The translations under genes and the position numbers were made by a program. DNA of 64,000 nt, taken from Luteimonas panaciterrae (GTDB lineage: Bacteria > Pseudomonadota > Gammaproteobacteria > Xanthomonadales > Xanthomonadaceae). The DNA is taken from contig NZ_JAJAVH010000006.1 in the NCBI RefSeq assembly GCF_020511115.1, positions 42,008 to 106,007 of the forward strand. Direction: 5' to 3'. The notes under the pieces are model-generated. The model saw only the letters and a list, made by a program, of their open reading frames with translations. It was not told the DNA's origin and did no database searches. Positions 1 through 9,283 of this stretch are shown piece after piece (the first letter of the stretch is position 1; every line of letters begins with the position of its first letter).

Positions 1-1
1 C

Positions 2-1636
2 CTGCTACTGGCGTTTTCGCTGGAAGTGTTGACGCTGGCGCTGCCGCTGTCGATGCAGTGGGTGGTCGACGACGTCCTGGTCTCGGCCGACCTCGGGCTG
101 TTGACGCTGATCGGCATCAGTTTCCTCGCCATCGTCGTGCTTCAGTCCGCCACCGCCGCGATGCGCGGCTGGGTGGTGGCCAGCATCGGGGCTTCGCTCA
201 ATTCGCAATGGCTGAGCAACCTGTTCGGCCATCTATTGCGACTGCCGCTGGATTACTTCGAGAAGCGCAGCGTCGGCGGCGTGCTGTCACGCTTCATGTC
301 GCTGCAGACGATCCAGCAGACCCTCACCGGCAGCTTCGTCGAAGCGGTACTGGACGGCCTGACGGTATCCCTGGTGCTGATCCTGTTGCTGCTCTACAGC
401 CCGCTGCTCACCGGGCTGGTGCTCGGCGCCTTCGCCATCTATGCCCTGCTGCGCTGGCTGGCCTATCGCAAGCTGTGGTCGCTGAAGGAAGAGCAGCTGA
501 CCTTCGTGGCGCGTCAGCAGACGCAGCTGATCGAATCCATCCACGGCGTGCAGACCATCAAACTGGCGAACCAGCAGGCGCAGCGGCGCGCGCGTGTCGC
601 CAATGCCACCGTGGAAGTCGCCAACCGTGAAGCCGCGATCGGTCGCGTGGCGGCGCTGTTCGGCGGACTGTCGCGGCTGGTCTTCGGCACGCAGCGCGTG
701 TTGCTGATCTGGATCGCCGCCTGGATGACGCTGCGCGGACAGTTCAGCGCCGGCATGCTTGTCGTCTTCGTCGCCTACGCCGATCTCTTCGCCACCCGGA
801 CGAGCAGCTTGATCGACAAGTTCGTCGATCTGCGGTTGCTCGGCCTGCATGGCCAGCGCATCGCCGACGTCGCGCTGGAACCACCGGAGCCGCACGTCAC
901 CGGTCAGTATTCCGGTCCCGTGCCGGAGCCGACGCTGGTCGTGGACGGCGTCAGTTTCCGCTACGCCGAGGACGAGCCGTGGATCCTGCGCGATTGCAGT
1001 CTGCGCATCGAGGCCGGCGAATCGGTCGCCATCGTCGGCCCCTCTGGATGCGGCAAGACCACGCTGGCCAAGCTGCTGCTCGGTCTGCTGCATCCCGCGC
1101 ACGGCAAGATCGAGATCGGTGGTGTCGACATTCGCCATTACGGCCTCGGCAACTATCGCGCCCGCTTCGGCACCGTGATGCAGGACGATGCCCTGTTCGC
1201 GGGATCGATCGCGGAGAACATCAGCGGTTTCGACACCGATGCGACGCCGGAAGCCATCGAGGCCGCCGCGCGCGCCGCGCAGATCCACGACGACATCCTG
1301 CGCATGCCCATGGGCTACGAATCGCTGGTCGGCGATATGGGGTCCACGCTTTCCGGCGGCCAGAAGCAACGCGTGCTGCTGGCGCGGGCGCTGTATCGCG
1401 AACCCTCCATCCTGCTACTGGACGAAGCGACCAGCCATCTTGACGTCGCGCGTGAACGCGCGATCAACGATTGCATCGCGGAATTGGCGATGACACGCAT
1501 CGTCATCGCGCATCGCCCGGAGACAATCCTCAGCACCGATCGCGTTATCGAATTGCGCGACGGCGCAGCGATCGTGCGAAGCGCATCAGAATACGCAGGC
1601 GTATCGATCAGGGAGCGTGCGAGACATCACGATTAA
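2..1636 (+). CDS. Bacteriocin/RiPP-type ABC exporter, permease-ATPase (5' end outside window)
   Basis: Inner-membrane exporter of the peptidase-containing (CvaB/LagD-like) ABC family. The frame is open from base 2, so the N-terminus, where a C39 peptidase domain would lie, is outside the window; 544 residues are visible. A hydrophobic six-helix-type permease comes first, including the family-typical stretch PLSMQWVVDDVLVSADLGLL. The ATPase follows with Walker A GPSGCGKTT, signature LSGGQKQR, Walker B SILLLDEATSHLD and the H-loop in IVIAHRPE. The next two genes downstream on the same strand encode double-glycine-leader peptides, so I infer that this protein cleaves them after GG and exports them. 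The C39 domain itself is not seen. A plain HlyB-type exporter is the main alternative. Confidence 0.9.
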   Translation: MLLAFSLEVLTLALPLSMQWVVDDVLVSADLGLLTLIGISFLAIVVLQSATAAMRGWVVASIGASLNSQWLSNLFGHLLRLPLDYFEKRSVGGVLSRFMSLQTIQQTLTGSFVEAVLDGLTVSLVLILLLLYSPLLTGLVLGAFAIYALLRWLAYRKLWSLKEEQLTFVARQQTQLIESIHGVQTIKLANQQAQRRARVANATVEVANREAAIGRVAALFGGLSRLVFGTQRVLLIWIAAWMTLRGQFSAGMLVVFVAYADLFATRTSSLIDKFVDLRLLGLHGQRIADVALEPPEPHVTGQYSGPVPEPTLVVDGVSFRYAEDEPWILRDCSLRIEAGESVAIVGPSGCGKTTLAKLLLGLLHPAHGKIEIGGVDIRHYGLGNYRARFGTVMQDDALFAGSIAENISGFDTDATPEAIEAAARAAQIHDDILRMPMGYESLVGDMGSTLSGGQKQRVLLARALYREPSILLLDEATSHLDVARERAINDCIAELAMTRIVIAHRPETILSTDRVIELRDGAAIVRSASEYAGVSIRERARHHD

Positions 1637-1734
1637 GACGCTTCTAACAACCAATCAATGGACTTTGCCTTAGCATCGAGCACGACCATAGCCGATGCCG
1701 GACGGCTTTCGTTTCCGGCACAAGAGGACATGTC

Positions 1735-1899
1735 ATGAGCCAGAAAGACATCAGCGAAACCAGCCGCCCGCTTGCCCGCAACGTCGCTCGCGAATTGACG
1801 CCGGCCGAAATCGAAGCCATCGCCGGCGGCCGTCCCGCAACCACCCACGCCACCGGCCCGAACGGTGACGACCCGGCCGATCCGGGCGATCTTGCTTAA
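1735..1899 (+). CDS. Putative graspetide (RiPP) precursor peptide 1, double-glycine leader
   Basis: A 54-residue peptide. The ATG follows an AGAGGA Shine-Dalgarno-like stretch. The leader contains RPLARNVARELT and then a classic double-glycine end, EIEAIAGG (residues 25-32), the site expected for C39-exporter cleavage. The predicted core is residues 33-54 and is rich in Thr, Asp, Gly and Pro, with the block HATGPNGDDPADPG. Thr36, Thr37 and Thr40 could be ester donors and Asp45, Asp46, Asp49 and Asp52 acceptors for ATP-grasp macrocyclisation; this assignment is inference. The gene lies 98 bp after the ABC exporter and 99 bp before a paralogous peptide gene, with an ATP-grasp ligase downstream. 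RPLAR resembles the PFFAR motif of microviridin leaders. No homologue could be searched. Confidence 0.8.
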   Translation: MSQKDISETSRPLARNVARELTPAEIEAIAGGRPATTHATGPNGDDPADPGDLA

Positions 1900-1998
1900 G
1901 GCCGCATAGGCCAACGCACGGACGCGCATCCTGCTTCATTCAATACAACTCATTCGCACCGGCCGCACGAGCCGGCCCGCGACATTCAGGAGACATCC

Positions 1999-2169
1999 GT
2001 GAGCAAGTTTGAAACGCAGAAAGACCAGACTGCACGTCCGTTCGCCCGCGTCGCCGCGCGCGAGCTGACGAGGGAAGAAATCGAAGTCATCGCCGGTGGC
2101 CGTCCGCCGCCGGATCACACCCATGCCACGGGTGCCAACGGCGACGATCCCAGCGATCCCGGCGTTTGA
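1999..2169 (+). CDS. Putative graspetide (RiPP) precursor peptide 2, double-glycine leader
   Basis: A 56-residue paralogue of the preceding peptide. It has a GTG start behind an AGGAGA Shine-Dalgarno sequence. The leader shows RPFARVAARELTREEIEVIAGG-type architecture, closer to the microviridin PFFAR motif than peptide 1, with the double glycine at residues 33-34. The 22-residue core (35-56) carries HATGANGDDPSDPG, nearly identical to the first peptide; only flanking residues and two internal positions differ. Thr41, Thr44 and Ser52 and Asp39, Asp49, Asp50 and Asp53 are candidate ring residues (inference). Conservation of the core as well as the leader between the paralogues argues that the core block is the functional product. 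A strong hairpin pair follows the stop codon. Confidence 0.8.
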   Translation: MSKFETQKDQTARPFARVAARELTREEIEVIAGGRPPPDHTHATGANGDDPSDPGV

Positions 2170-2179
2170 TGCCATCCCA

Positions 2180-2195
2180 CCGCCCGTTCGGGCGG
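2180..2195 (+). repeat. 6-bp GC stem-loop after precursor 2
   Basis: CCGCCC-GTTC-GGGCGG, starting 11 bases after the precursor stop. There is no U-tract, so on its own it would protect or process the 3' end rather than terminate. It sits just before a stronger terminator-like stem. Confidence 0.6.
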
Positions 2196-2205
2196 CAGCA
2201 GAACG

Positions 2206-2231
2206 TGCGCCCCGCAAGCCGGGGCGCATTT
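2206..2231 (+). terminator. Terminator-like stem between precursors and ATP-grasp gene
   Basis: A perfect 8-bp stem TGCGCCCC/GGGGCGCA with a 7-nt loop, followed by TTT. The U-run is short, so partial termination is likely. Its place between peptide and modifying-enzyme genes would give more precursor than enzyme transcript, as is common in RiPP operons (inference). Confidence 0.6.
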
Positions 2232-2262
2232 GCATCCAGAGACGCCGGAGTCCGCATCCCGC

Positions 2263-3372
2263 ATGAAGAGAAGTCCGCTGATCCTTTCCGTCTACGCGCA
2301 CGACATCCACGCCCATGCGGTGTGCTGGGGCTTGCGCCGCAATGGCGTCGCACCGGTCTGGGCGCGCAGTCTGGCCGACGATGCGCTCGCGCCGATCTCG
2401 TTCGAATGCGACGATCGCAATGGCCTCGTCGCTACGGGCGCGTTCGCGCCGGAATCGGTCGGCAGCATCTGGTTCCGGCGTCCGAGGATTCCCGAAGAGT
2501 TTCCCAACACTCGCGAGAGCGATCTCCCGTTCGTGCGCAACGAATGGAAGCGCTTCATCCACAACGCCTACGCGGTCGCCGATGCACTACCTGGCGCGTT
2601 CTGGGTCAATCGTCCGAGCGCGGCCGTCGAAGCCGAGAACAAGTTGACGCAGTTGCTCGTCGCGCAACGCTGCGGATTGACGTTTCCGCGCACGCTGGTG
2701 TCGTCCGACCCGGCACGAATCCGTCGCTTCGTCGCCGACAACAAGCAAGTCGTCTACAAACCCTTCCAGACCCACACCTGGCAGGACGCCGACGGCCGGA
2801 TGTACAGCACTTACGCGCGCACCATCGACGCCAGCATGCTCGAGGACGACGACAGCCTGCGCCAATGCCCCGGCATCTACCAGGCGTTGGTGCGCAAGAC
2901 GCATGATGTCCGCGTCACTGTCATCGGCGATCACTTCTTCGCCGCCAGACTGCAAGGCGACGACGATCCGACCTTCGTCGACTGGCGCTCCTCCTCCATC
3001 GGCAATCGCGTGCGCAGCGGTGTCGCGACCTTGCCCACGGCGCTGGAAACGAAGATCTCCGCGCTGATGCGCGAACTCGGCATCGTCTTCGGCTGCGTCG
3101 ATCTGGCCATCGATGCCGATGGCGATGCCCACTTCCTGGAGATCAACCAGTCCGGGCAATTCCTGTTCCTGGAAGATTCCGTGCCGGAATTGCCTATCCT
3201 GCAGGCGATGTGCGCGATGCTGGCGCAAGGCCGCACCGATTACGCGCTGGATGCGATCACGGACGTGTCGTATGCCGACTATCTCGCCGGTGAGGAACAC
3301 CGACAATGGTGGGATAGCGTCAGCGGCGGCATTCGCGAAGGTGGACGGATTCCTGGCGTGAGCCTGGAGTAA
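2263..3372 (+). CDS. ATP-grasp RiPP ligase (graspetide synthetase, MvdC/MvdD-like)
   Basis: A 369-residue protein of the ATP-grasp superfamily, proposed to form omega-ester or omega-amide side-chain cross-links in the two upstream peptides using ATP. The N-terminus (MKRSPLILSVYAHDIHAH) matches the Rossmann-like start of MvdD-type ligases. ENKLTQLLVAQRCGLTFPRTLV is followed by the nucleotide-binding QVVYKPF strand-loop, and the C-terminal metal/ATP site is in GCVDLAIDADGDAHFLEINQ with the family's Asp, Glu and Asn ligands, then GQFLFLE. An in-frame TTG at 2230 is possible but would lie in the terminator loop region, so the ATG at 2263 is chosen. Only one ligase is seen, whereas microviridin loci usually have two. 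A RimK- or glutathione synthetase-type ligase is the main alternative, but the gene context makes it less likely. Confidence 0.85.
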   Translation: MKRSPLILSVYAHDIHAHAVCWGLRRNGVAPVWARSLADDALAPISFECDDRNGLVATGAFAPESVGSIWFRRPRIPEEFPNTRESDLPFVRNEWKRFIHNAYAVADALPGAFWVNRPSAAVEAENKLTQLLVAQRCGLTFPRTLVSSDPARIRRFVADNKQVVYKPFQTHTWQDADGRMYSTYARTIDASMLEDDDSLRQCPGIYQALVRKTHDVRVTVIGDHFFAARLQGDDDPTFVDWRSSSIGNRVRSGVATLPTALETKISALMRELGIVFGCVDLAIDADGDAHFLEINQSGQFLFLEDSVPELPILQAMCAMLAQGRTDYALDAITDVSYADYLAGEEHRQWWDSVSGGIREGGRIPGVSLE

Positions 3373-3392
3373 TCGCGCCGCACCGGTCTCGA

Positions 3393-4208
3393 TCAGGCCG
3401 CCAACAACCGCGAGGCTTCCCGCGCGACCGCCAGCGGATGGGCGGCATCCTCCTCGTTGCCGTCGCCCAGCCACCATGCGGCCGACAGTCCGGTGTAGGC
3501 CAGCAACCATTGCAGCAGTCGCCGCGGCTCGATCGCGGCGGCCTCGGCGATGATCTCGAGGCGGCCCGCCACGCGCTCCGGCGCGAGACCGAATTCTTCT
3601 TCCGGATTGCAGAGCATGTTCGCGTAATCGAAACCGCGCTCGCCGTAGACGCGTTTCGGATCGATGACGAGCCAGCCGCGTTCCTCGCCGAAATCGAGTA
3701 CGTTGTCGTGATGCAGATCGCCGTGCAGTACCGTGATGTCTCGCGGCTCGGCGAGCAGCTGTCTGAAGACGGCTAGCGATTCCGTCAGCACACCGCCGTA
3801 CTGATTCGCCATCGGTTCCAGATCGCGAAACCATTCCTGCAACGTCAGCAGGTTGGGCGGCGGAGGCGCCTTCTGTGCATGCAATCGCTCGGCGGCCGCG
3901 CAGAGGATGCGACAGGCTTCGTCGTCCCTGCCTTCCCGCACCATGCGCGTCAGCGAGCGCGTTCCCGTGGCGCGCTCCATCAGCAACGCGCCGCTCTCGG
4001 TGTCGTGCGCAAGCACGCGCGCGGCGCCGTTGCCGTTCCACCAGGCCATCAGCAGGCCGCCCAGCTTCTCTTCGGCCTCGCGCGCGAGCTTGAGCATGGC
4101 CGGCACGCCATTGGCGCACCGCACCGGCATCAGATCGCTGCTATGAGTGTTGAAAGCCTCGCCGTCGGGCGTCAGTTCCCAGCGGTCGAGATAAGGTGCG
4201 AATAGCAT
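3393..4208 (-). CDS. Aminoglycoside/hydroxyurea phosphotransferase-family kinase
   Basis: A 271-residue small-molecule kinase with the APH fold, closest by eye to the streptomycin 6-kinase/hydroxyurea phosphotransferase group. The Brenner motif HGDLHHDNVLDF holds the catalytic Asp and metal-binding Asn. VIDPKRVYGERGFDYANML carries the DFG-equivalent Asp and the family-typical continuation. The start at 4208 is preferred over the upstream GTG/ATG options because GGAGA sits about 9 bases upstream and MLFAPYLDRWELTPDG resembles family N-termini. Convergent with the RiPP locus, which ends 20 bp away. Chromosomal members of this family often have unknown substrates, so antibiotic resistance should not be assumed. 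Confidence 0.82.
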   Translation of the reverse strand: MLFAPYLDRWELTPDGEAFNTHSSDLMPVRCANGVPAMLKLAREAEEKLGGLLMAWWNGNGAARVLAHDTESGALLMERATGTRSLTRMVREGRDDEACRILCAAAERLHAQKAPPPPNLLTLQEWFRDLEPMANQYGGVLTESLAVFRQLLAEPRDITVLHGDLHHDNVLDFGEERGWLVIDPKRVYGERGFDYANMLCNPEEEFGLAPERVAGRLEIIAEAAAIEPRRLLQWLLAYTGLSAAWWLGDGNEEDAAHPLAVAREASRLLAA

Positions 4209-4295
4209 CAGCTGATGTCTCCGGAGATTCGTCCCGAATGCCCGCGACACGTGTCCACGAAGACAACTGTCAAACGGACATCGGAACCATCCGGA

Positions 4296-4727
4296 TCACT
4301 TGAGGTCTTCGTCCTTGATCTTCAAGTCGAAGCACTGCTTGCCGGCTCCATGCTCCCAGTTCCTGGCGACCCAGTCCACGTCACGTGTCTTGGCGGTGTC
4401 GGTCGTGAAATGCGCGCACAACCGGAAATTGTCCTTCCCATCCGTGCTGTAGACATAAGGCGTGCCATCGACGGGATCGGCGATGTCCAGATGAGCACCC
4501 GGCTGGCGAGTTAGAGTTCCCAGATCAGGCGGTGGTTGCCCGTGCTTCTTCGCGTATGCGCGCACGGTGTTCGCGACCTCGTCGAGATCACGCGCTCGGC
4601 GCTGATCCAGCCGTATCTCACGCTGTGCCGCCGGCGACCCCATCACCGCGACCGCTCCGGCCACCGCCGCAACGATCGCTACCGAAGCCGCGATCAACAT
4701 CCATTTTCCCACCGGCTTGGTGCTCAT
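4296..4727 (-). CDS. Membrane-anchored pilin-like hypothetical protein
   Basis: A 143-residue protein with one N-terminal hydrophobic segment (about residues 8-30), then a soluble, presumably periplasmic, domain. The domain has an amphipathic stretch RRARDLDEVANTVRAYAKKH, a PPPDLGTL turn and DPVDGTPYVYSTD...FRLCAHF. The DP..G.PYVY and LCA.F patterns recall the periplasmic domains of pseudopilin-like proteins, but there is no prepilin peptidase motif. Its start codon overlaps the stop of the upstream membrane protein by four bases (ATGA), so the two are translationally coupled. Function unknown. Confidence 0.7.
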   Translation of the reverse strand: MSTKPVGKWMLIAASVAIVAAVAGAVAVMGSPAAQREIRLDQRRARDLDEVANTVRAYAKKHGQPPPDLGTLTRQPGAHLDIADPVDGTPYVYSTDGKDNFRLCAHFTTDTAKTRDVDWVARNWEHGAGKQCFDLKIKDEDLK

Positions 4728-5368
4728 GCCTCACCTTCCTCGCGGCGCAGATCGTACAGGTAGTAACCGAATACGCTGCCGGCGATCAGCGCGGCCACCA
4801 GCACCTTGAGCAGGAAGCGCGTGCTCAGTTCACCGCCAAGCAGGTTGTACACCAAGGTCGTCATGTCCCCGACCAGCACCGCGGCGGCGATGAACAAGGT
4901 CAGATAGGTCAGCCAGCGTCGAACCGGAGACAATCGTTTGATCGGATGCTTCGCCACTTCACGAGTAATCAGATGCGACATGAAGACGAATACCGGGAAC
5001 GCGATGATCAGCGCCGCCGTCGACCAGCGTATCTCGCTGCCGAGCCGCACTATCGCGTACTCCGGGACCGCCGGATCCGGCCAGAAATGGTTGATCAGAT
5101 CGAACAGGAGACTGCCCAGGTTCCAGGCTGCGAAGTACAGCGTTGCGAACAACACCAGATACAGGAAGGCCTCGCGCGCGGACAGCGAGGCGCGTGGCTT
5201 GGGCACGGGTACCGGGAAACCGACATCGGCATAGGCGTCGAGCACGCCACGGGTCTGATCGGGCGTCCAACCAGCCTTCCCCAGCGCCTGCGCGATCGCC
5301 TCCTTGGACTGCCCGCGCAGCAGCGCCTCACGGACGAACAGCTCCAACTCCTGTGTTGCTGCGGCCAT
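4724..5368 (-). CDS. Multi-pass membrane protein, DUF5671-like
   Basis: A 214-residue protein. The cytoplasmic N-terminus (residues 1-50) looks like a small helical domain with repeated E-L and A-L-G-K-A-G-W-x-x-D-Q patterns. Four to five hydrophobic segments follow (around 60-80, 105-125, 145-165, 175-200). The arrangement resembles DUF5671 proteins as I remember them; this was not checked. The ATG at 5368 has an excellent AGGAGAGG Shine-Dalgarno sequence, and the longer frame upstream lacks one. It is coupled to the downstream gene by an ATGA overlap, so the two products may act together in the membrane. Role unknown. Confidence 0.72.
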   Translation of the reverse strand: MAAATQELELFVREALLRGQSKEAIAQALGKAGWTPDQTRGVLDAYADVGFPVPVPKPRASLSAREAFLYLVLFATLYFAAWNLGSLLFDLINHFWPDPAVPEYAIVRLGSEIRWSTAALIIAFPVFVFMSHLITREVAKHPIKRLSPVRRWLTYLTLFIAAAVLVGDMTTLVYNLLGGELSTRFLLKVLVAALIAGSVFGYYLYDLRREEGEA

Positions 5369-5498
5369 GCCACCTCTCCTGACGGGACGGGGCGAATCTA
5401 GCAGTTCCGTGAAGATTTGCGAGGACGGCAAGCGAAGTGTCGTTGAACGATACCGGCGGAAGCGGAAGCCGCTACCACGGAACCTCCGAGGCACGCGC

Positions 5499-5526
5499 AA
5501 AAGAAAAGCGGGCCGAAGCCCGCTTT
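5499..5526 (-). terminator. Rho-independent terminator of pnp
   Basis: 9-bp stem AAAGCGGGC/GCCCGCTTT (5505-5513 with 5518-5526) and a CGAA/TTCG loop. On the minus strand it is followed by TTCTTTT. It lies 26 bases past the pnp stop codon. Confidence 0.85.
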
Positions 5527-5551
5527 CCCGAATCGCTGCGACAGTGCCCGC

Positions 5552-7660
<2,109 letters not shown>

Positions 7661-7720
7661 GTTGGGAATTCCTAAAAGGGGCTAGCGATGAACCGCGCGG
7701 GACCCTTGCCCCTGGCGGGC

Positions 7721-7746
7721 GGATCGCGCGACGGTCCGCGCGATCC
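7721..7746 (-). promoter_or_regulatory. pnp leader stem-loop (likely RNase III site)
   Basis: A perfect 10-bp stem (7721-7730 with 7737-7746, GGATCGCGCG/CGCGCGATCC) and a 6-nt loop, between rpsO and pnp. In enterobacteria the pnp leader stem is cut by RNase III and degraded by PNPase for autoregulation; the position here fits, but the role is inferred. Confidence 0.6.
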
Positions 7747-7747
7747 A

Positions 7748-7778
7748 TAAAAGAACCGCGGCGCATTGCTGCGCCGCG
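7748..7778 (-). terminator. rpsO terminator
   Basis: 9-bp stem CGCGGCGCA/TGCGCCGCG (7757-7765 with 7770-7778) with a 4-base loop. On the minus strand it is followed by GGTTCTTTTAT. It lies 16 bases past the rpsO stop. pnp continues beyond, so readthrough or a second promoter must supply pnp. Confidence 0.8.
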
Positions 7779-7793
7779 ATCGGGATATTTCGA

Positions 7794-8054
7794 TTATCGA
7801 CGCAGACCGAGCTTCTCGATCAGGGCCTTGTACCGCGTCGCGTCTTTGCGATGCAGGTAGTCGAGCAGGCTGCGACGGCGGTTGACCATCTTCAGCAGGC
7901 CGCGACGGCTGTGGTGATCGTGCTTGTGCGTCTTGAAGTGTTCGGTGAGGTGGCTGATGCGCGCGGTGAGCAGGGCGACCTGCACTTCCGGCGAGCCGGT
8001 ATCGTTGTCACCGCGCTTGTTGTCGGCGATGACTTGACTGGTATCGATAGACAT
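7794..8054 (-). CDS. rpsO: 30S ribosomal protein S15
   Basis: 86 residues, the usual length. It binds the 16S rRNA central domain early in 30S assembly. Recognisable from [19 protein letters not shown] at the N-terminus and [20 protein letters not shown], which holds the conserved rRNA-contacting His and Arg residues. ATG start with AGAGGC upstream. It precedes pnp as in most proteobacteria but is separated from truB by an inserted secreted-protein gene. S15 often represses its own mRNA, and a long structured leader lies upstream here. Confidence 0.98.
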   Translation of the reverse strand: MSIDTSQVIADNKRGDNDTGSPEVQVALLTARISHLTEHFKTHKHDHHSRRGLLKMVNRRRSLLDYLHRKDATRYKALIEKLGLRR

Positions 8055-8504
8055 CTGAATTGCCTCTGGTAGACGCGAGACCGACAGGAACGTCCCGGGA
8101 TGTACCGGAAACGCACCGTAGGGTTCGCCGTGAACGGGGGTGGATTTGGCCGGAAAATCGGCGCCGAAATTGTAACGGTGGAGGCCTTGTGAAACAAGGC
8201 GTTAAACAGCGCGGCGGTCTCTGACGGGCATGTGCCCGGACCAGCCACGATCAGGCCGCGGCCCGGCCTTCGGGCCTGGTGGAGGCTCTCGGAACCGGCA
8301 GCGGCCTGCCGTCGGGCTTCTTTTCACCCGGCTTCGGCCGCTTTAAGGTCGCTCCCGGGCTCGAAACATCCCGCCCCCCCTCAGCAGCGTCATGACTGGC
8401 ATGGCCTTGGACTTGATCGTACCCGCCCCCGTTCAGCTCCAGCGCCTGCCTGGGCCATCCTCTCGGGGGGGCCGCCGGTGATCGCGGAGGGCGATCACTG
8501 GCGA
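8055..8504 (-). promoter_or_regulatory. Long stem-rich rpsO upstream region, candidate leader or small RNA
   Basis: A 450-bp stretch with no convincing gene. Read on the minus strand it has a nested structure at 8300-8342: outer stem AGCGGCC/GGCCGCT (8336-8342 with 8300-8306) around an inner GGG...CCC hairpin with an A-rich loop (TGAAAAGAAG). Next come GGCCCGAAGGCCGGGCC-type stems near 8255-8275, a GGGCACATGCCC hairpin near 8226-8237 and GCCTTGTTTCACAAGGC about 40 bases further on. It does not look like RNase P RNA, tmRNA or 4.5S RNA. It could be an rpsO leader with an S15 binding site, an independent RNA, or remnants of the neighbouring gene's 3' UTR. Confidence 0.4.
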
Positions 8505-9176
8505 TCAGGCGCCACAGGCAACAAAGTATGGCTTGCCTGCCGACGCATCGATCTCGATGACCTGGACCACGGGATCGGCCTTCGGCGCCTTCTTCGACAG
8601 GGCAATCCGCGGGATATCCCTTTCATGCTCATCGCGCACCTCGACATGAGGCGTCCCGATCATTTGCGGACAGTTGCCCTGTCCCGCCTGATGGAAGACG
8701 AAGCTTCCCAGGTAAACGTGCTTCCCGGCCTCCACGACAAATGGAACGTGGACGAGCTGCTTGCTGACCATGTCCCCGAACTTCAGACCGACCAGCTCGT
8801 AGCGCCCGGGCTTCAGGCACATGGTGAAAATGCTGCTTTTCACCGCGCCATCGGTGTACACCACATTCTTCTCGAAGATGTCGCTGCTACTGCTATAGCC
8901 GAAATACGCGTGCTTGCGGTAGCTGTCCGAATTCTTTTCCGAAGCAAAGACGACGTAGAAGCTGAAGTTGCGGATGTCGTAGCTGGTCCCGACGCTTCCG
9001 GAAACGCACCCGCCGCCGTTTTCCAGCTTCTGCTTGTAAGGCGCCCAAACGGTGCCGTAGAAAACCACGTCGTCCGCCATCGCCGGACCGGCAAGAAAAC
9101 AAGCGCCGACTGCAAACAACAGTAGCCATGCGATCGCGTCGCGCATGCGCGAAACCGGCCTTGCTCCCTGATGCAT
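8505..9176 (-). CDS. Secreted protein of unknown function
   Basis: 223 residues. Signal peptide: a basic N-region, the hydrophobic run AWLLLFAVGACFLAGP, and a likely cut after AMA. The mature part is beta-rich with a FYGTVWAPYKQKLENGGGC opening, several Cys residues, and a middle portion reading like a lipid- or sugar-binding sandwich (SIFTMCLKPGRYELVGLKF, then VPFVVEAGKHVYLGSFVFH). The ATG at 9176 has AGGGGG close upstream; the later ATG at 9146 has no ribosome binding site. It interrupts the normally adjacent truB-rpsO pair. I do not recognise the family. Confidence 0.65.
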   Translation of the reverse strand: MHQGARPVSRMRDAIAWLLLFAVGACFLAGPAMADDVVFYGTVWAPYKQKLENGGGCVSGSVGTSYDIRNFSFYVVFASEKNSDSYRKHAYFGYSSSSDIFEKNVVYTDGAVKSSIFTMCLKPGRYELVGLKFGDMVSKQLVHVPFVVEAGKHVYLGSFVFHQAGQGNCPQMIGTPHVEVRDEHERDIPRIALSKKAPKADPVVQVIEIDASAGKPYFVACGA

Positions 9177-9283
9177 CCGTCCCCCTGCAGTTGTAATAAC
9201 CTTAGTCCGGCCAATCCGGAGCATCGCGATACGTCGGCGAATTGCAGCATGGCGGCCGAATCAGCTTCTCGCGGCACCGATTT

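Noticed and set aside
3393..4208. Streptomycin resistance gene
   Set aside because: The kinase fold is clear, but chromosomal members of this family usually have no proven resistance role; the call is left at family level.
8055..8504. RNase P RNA, tmRNA or 4.5S RNA in the rpsO upstream region
   Set aside because: None of the conserved blocks of these RNAs is found on either strand.
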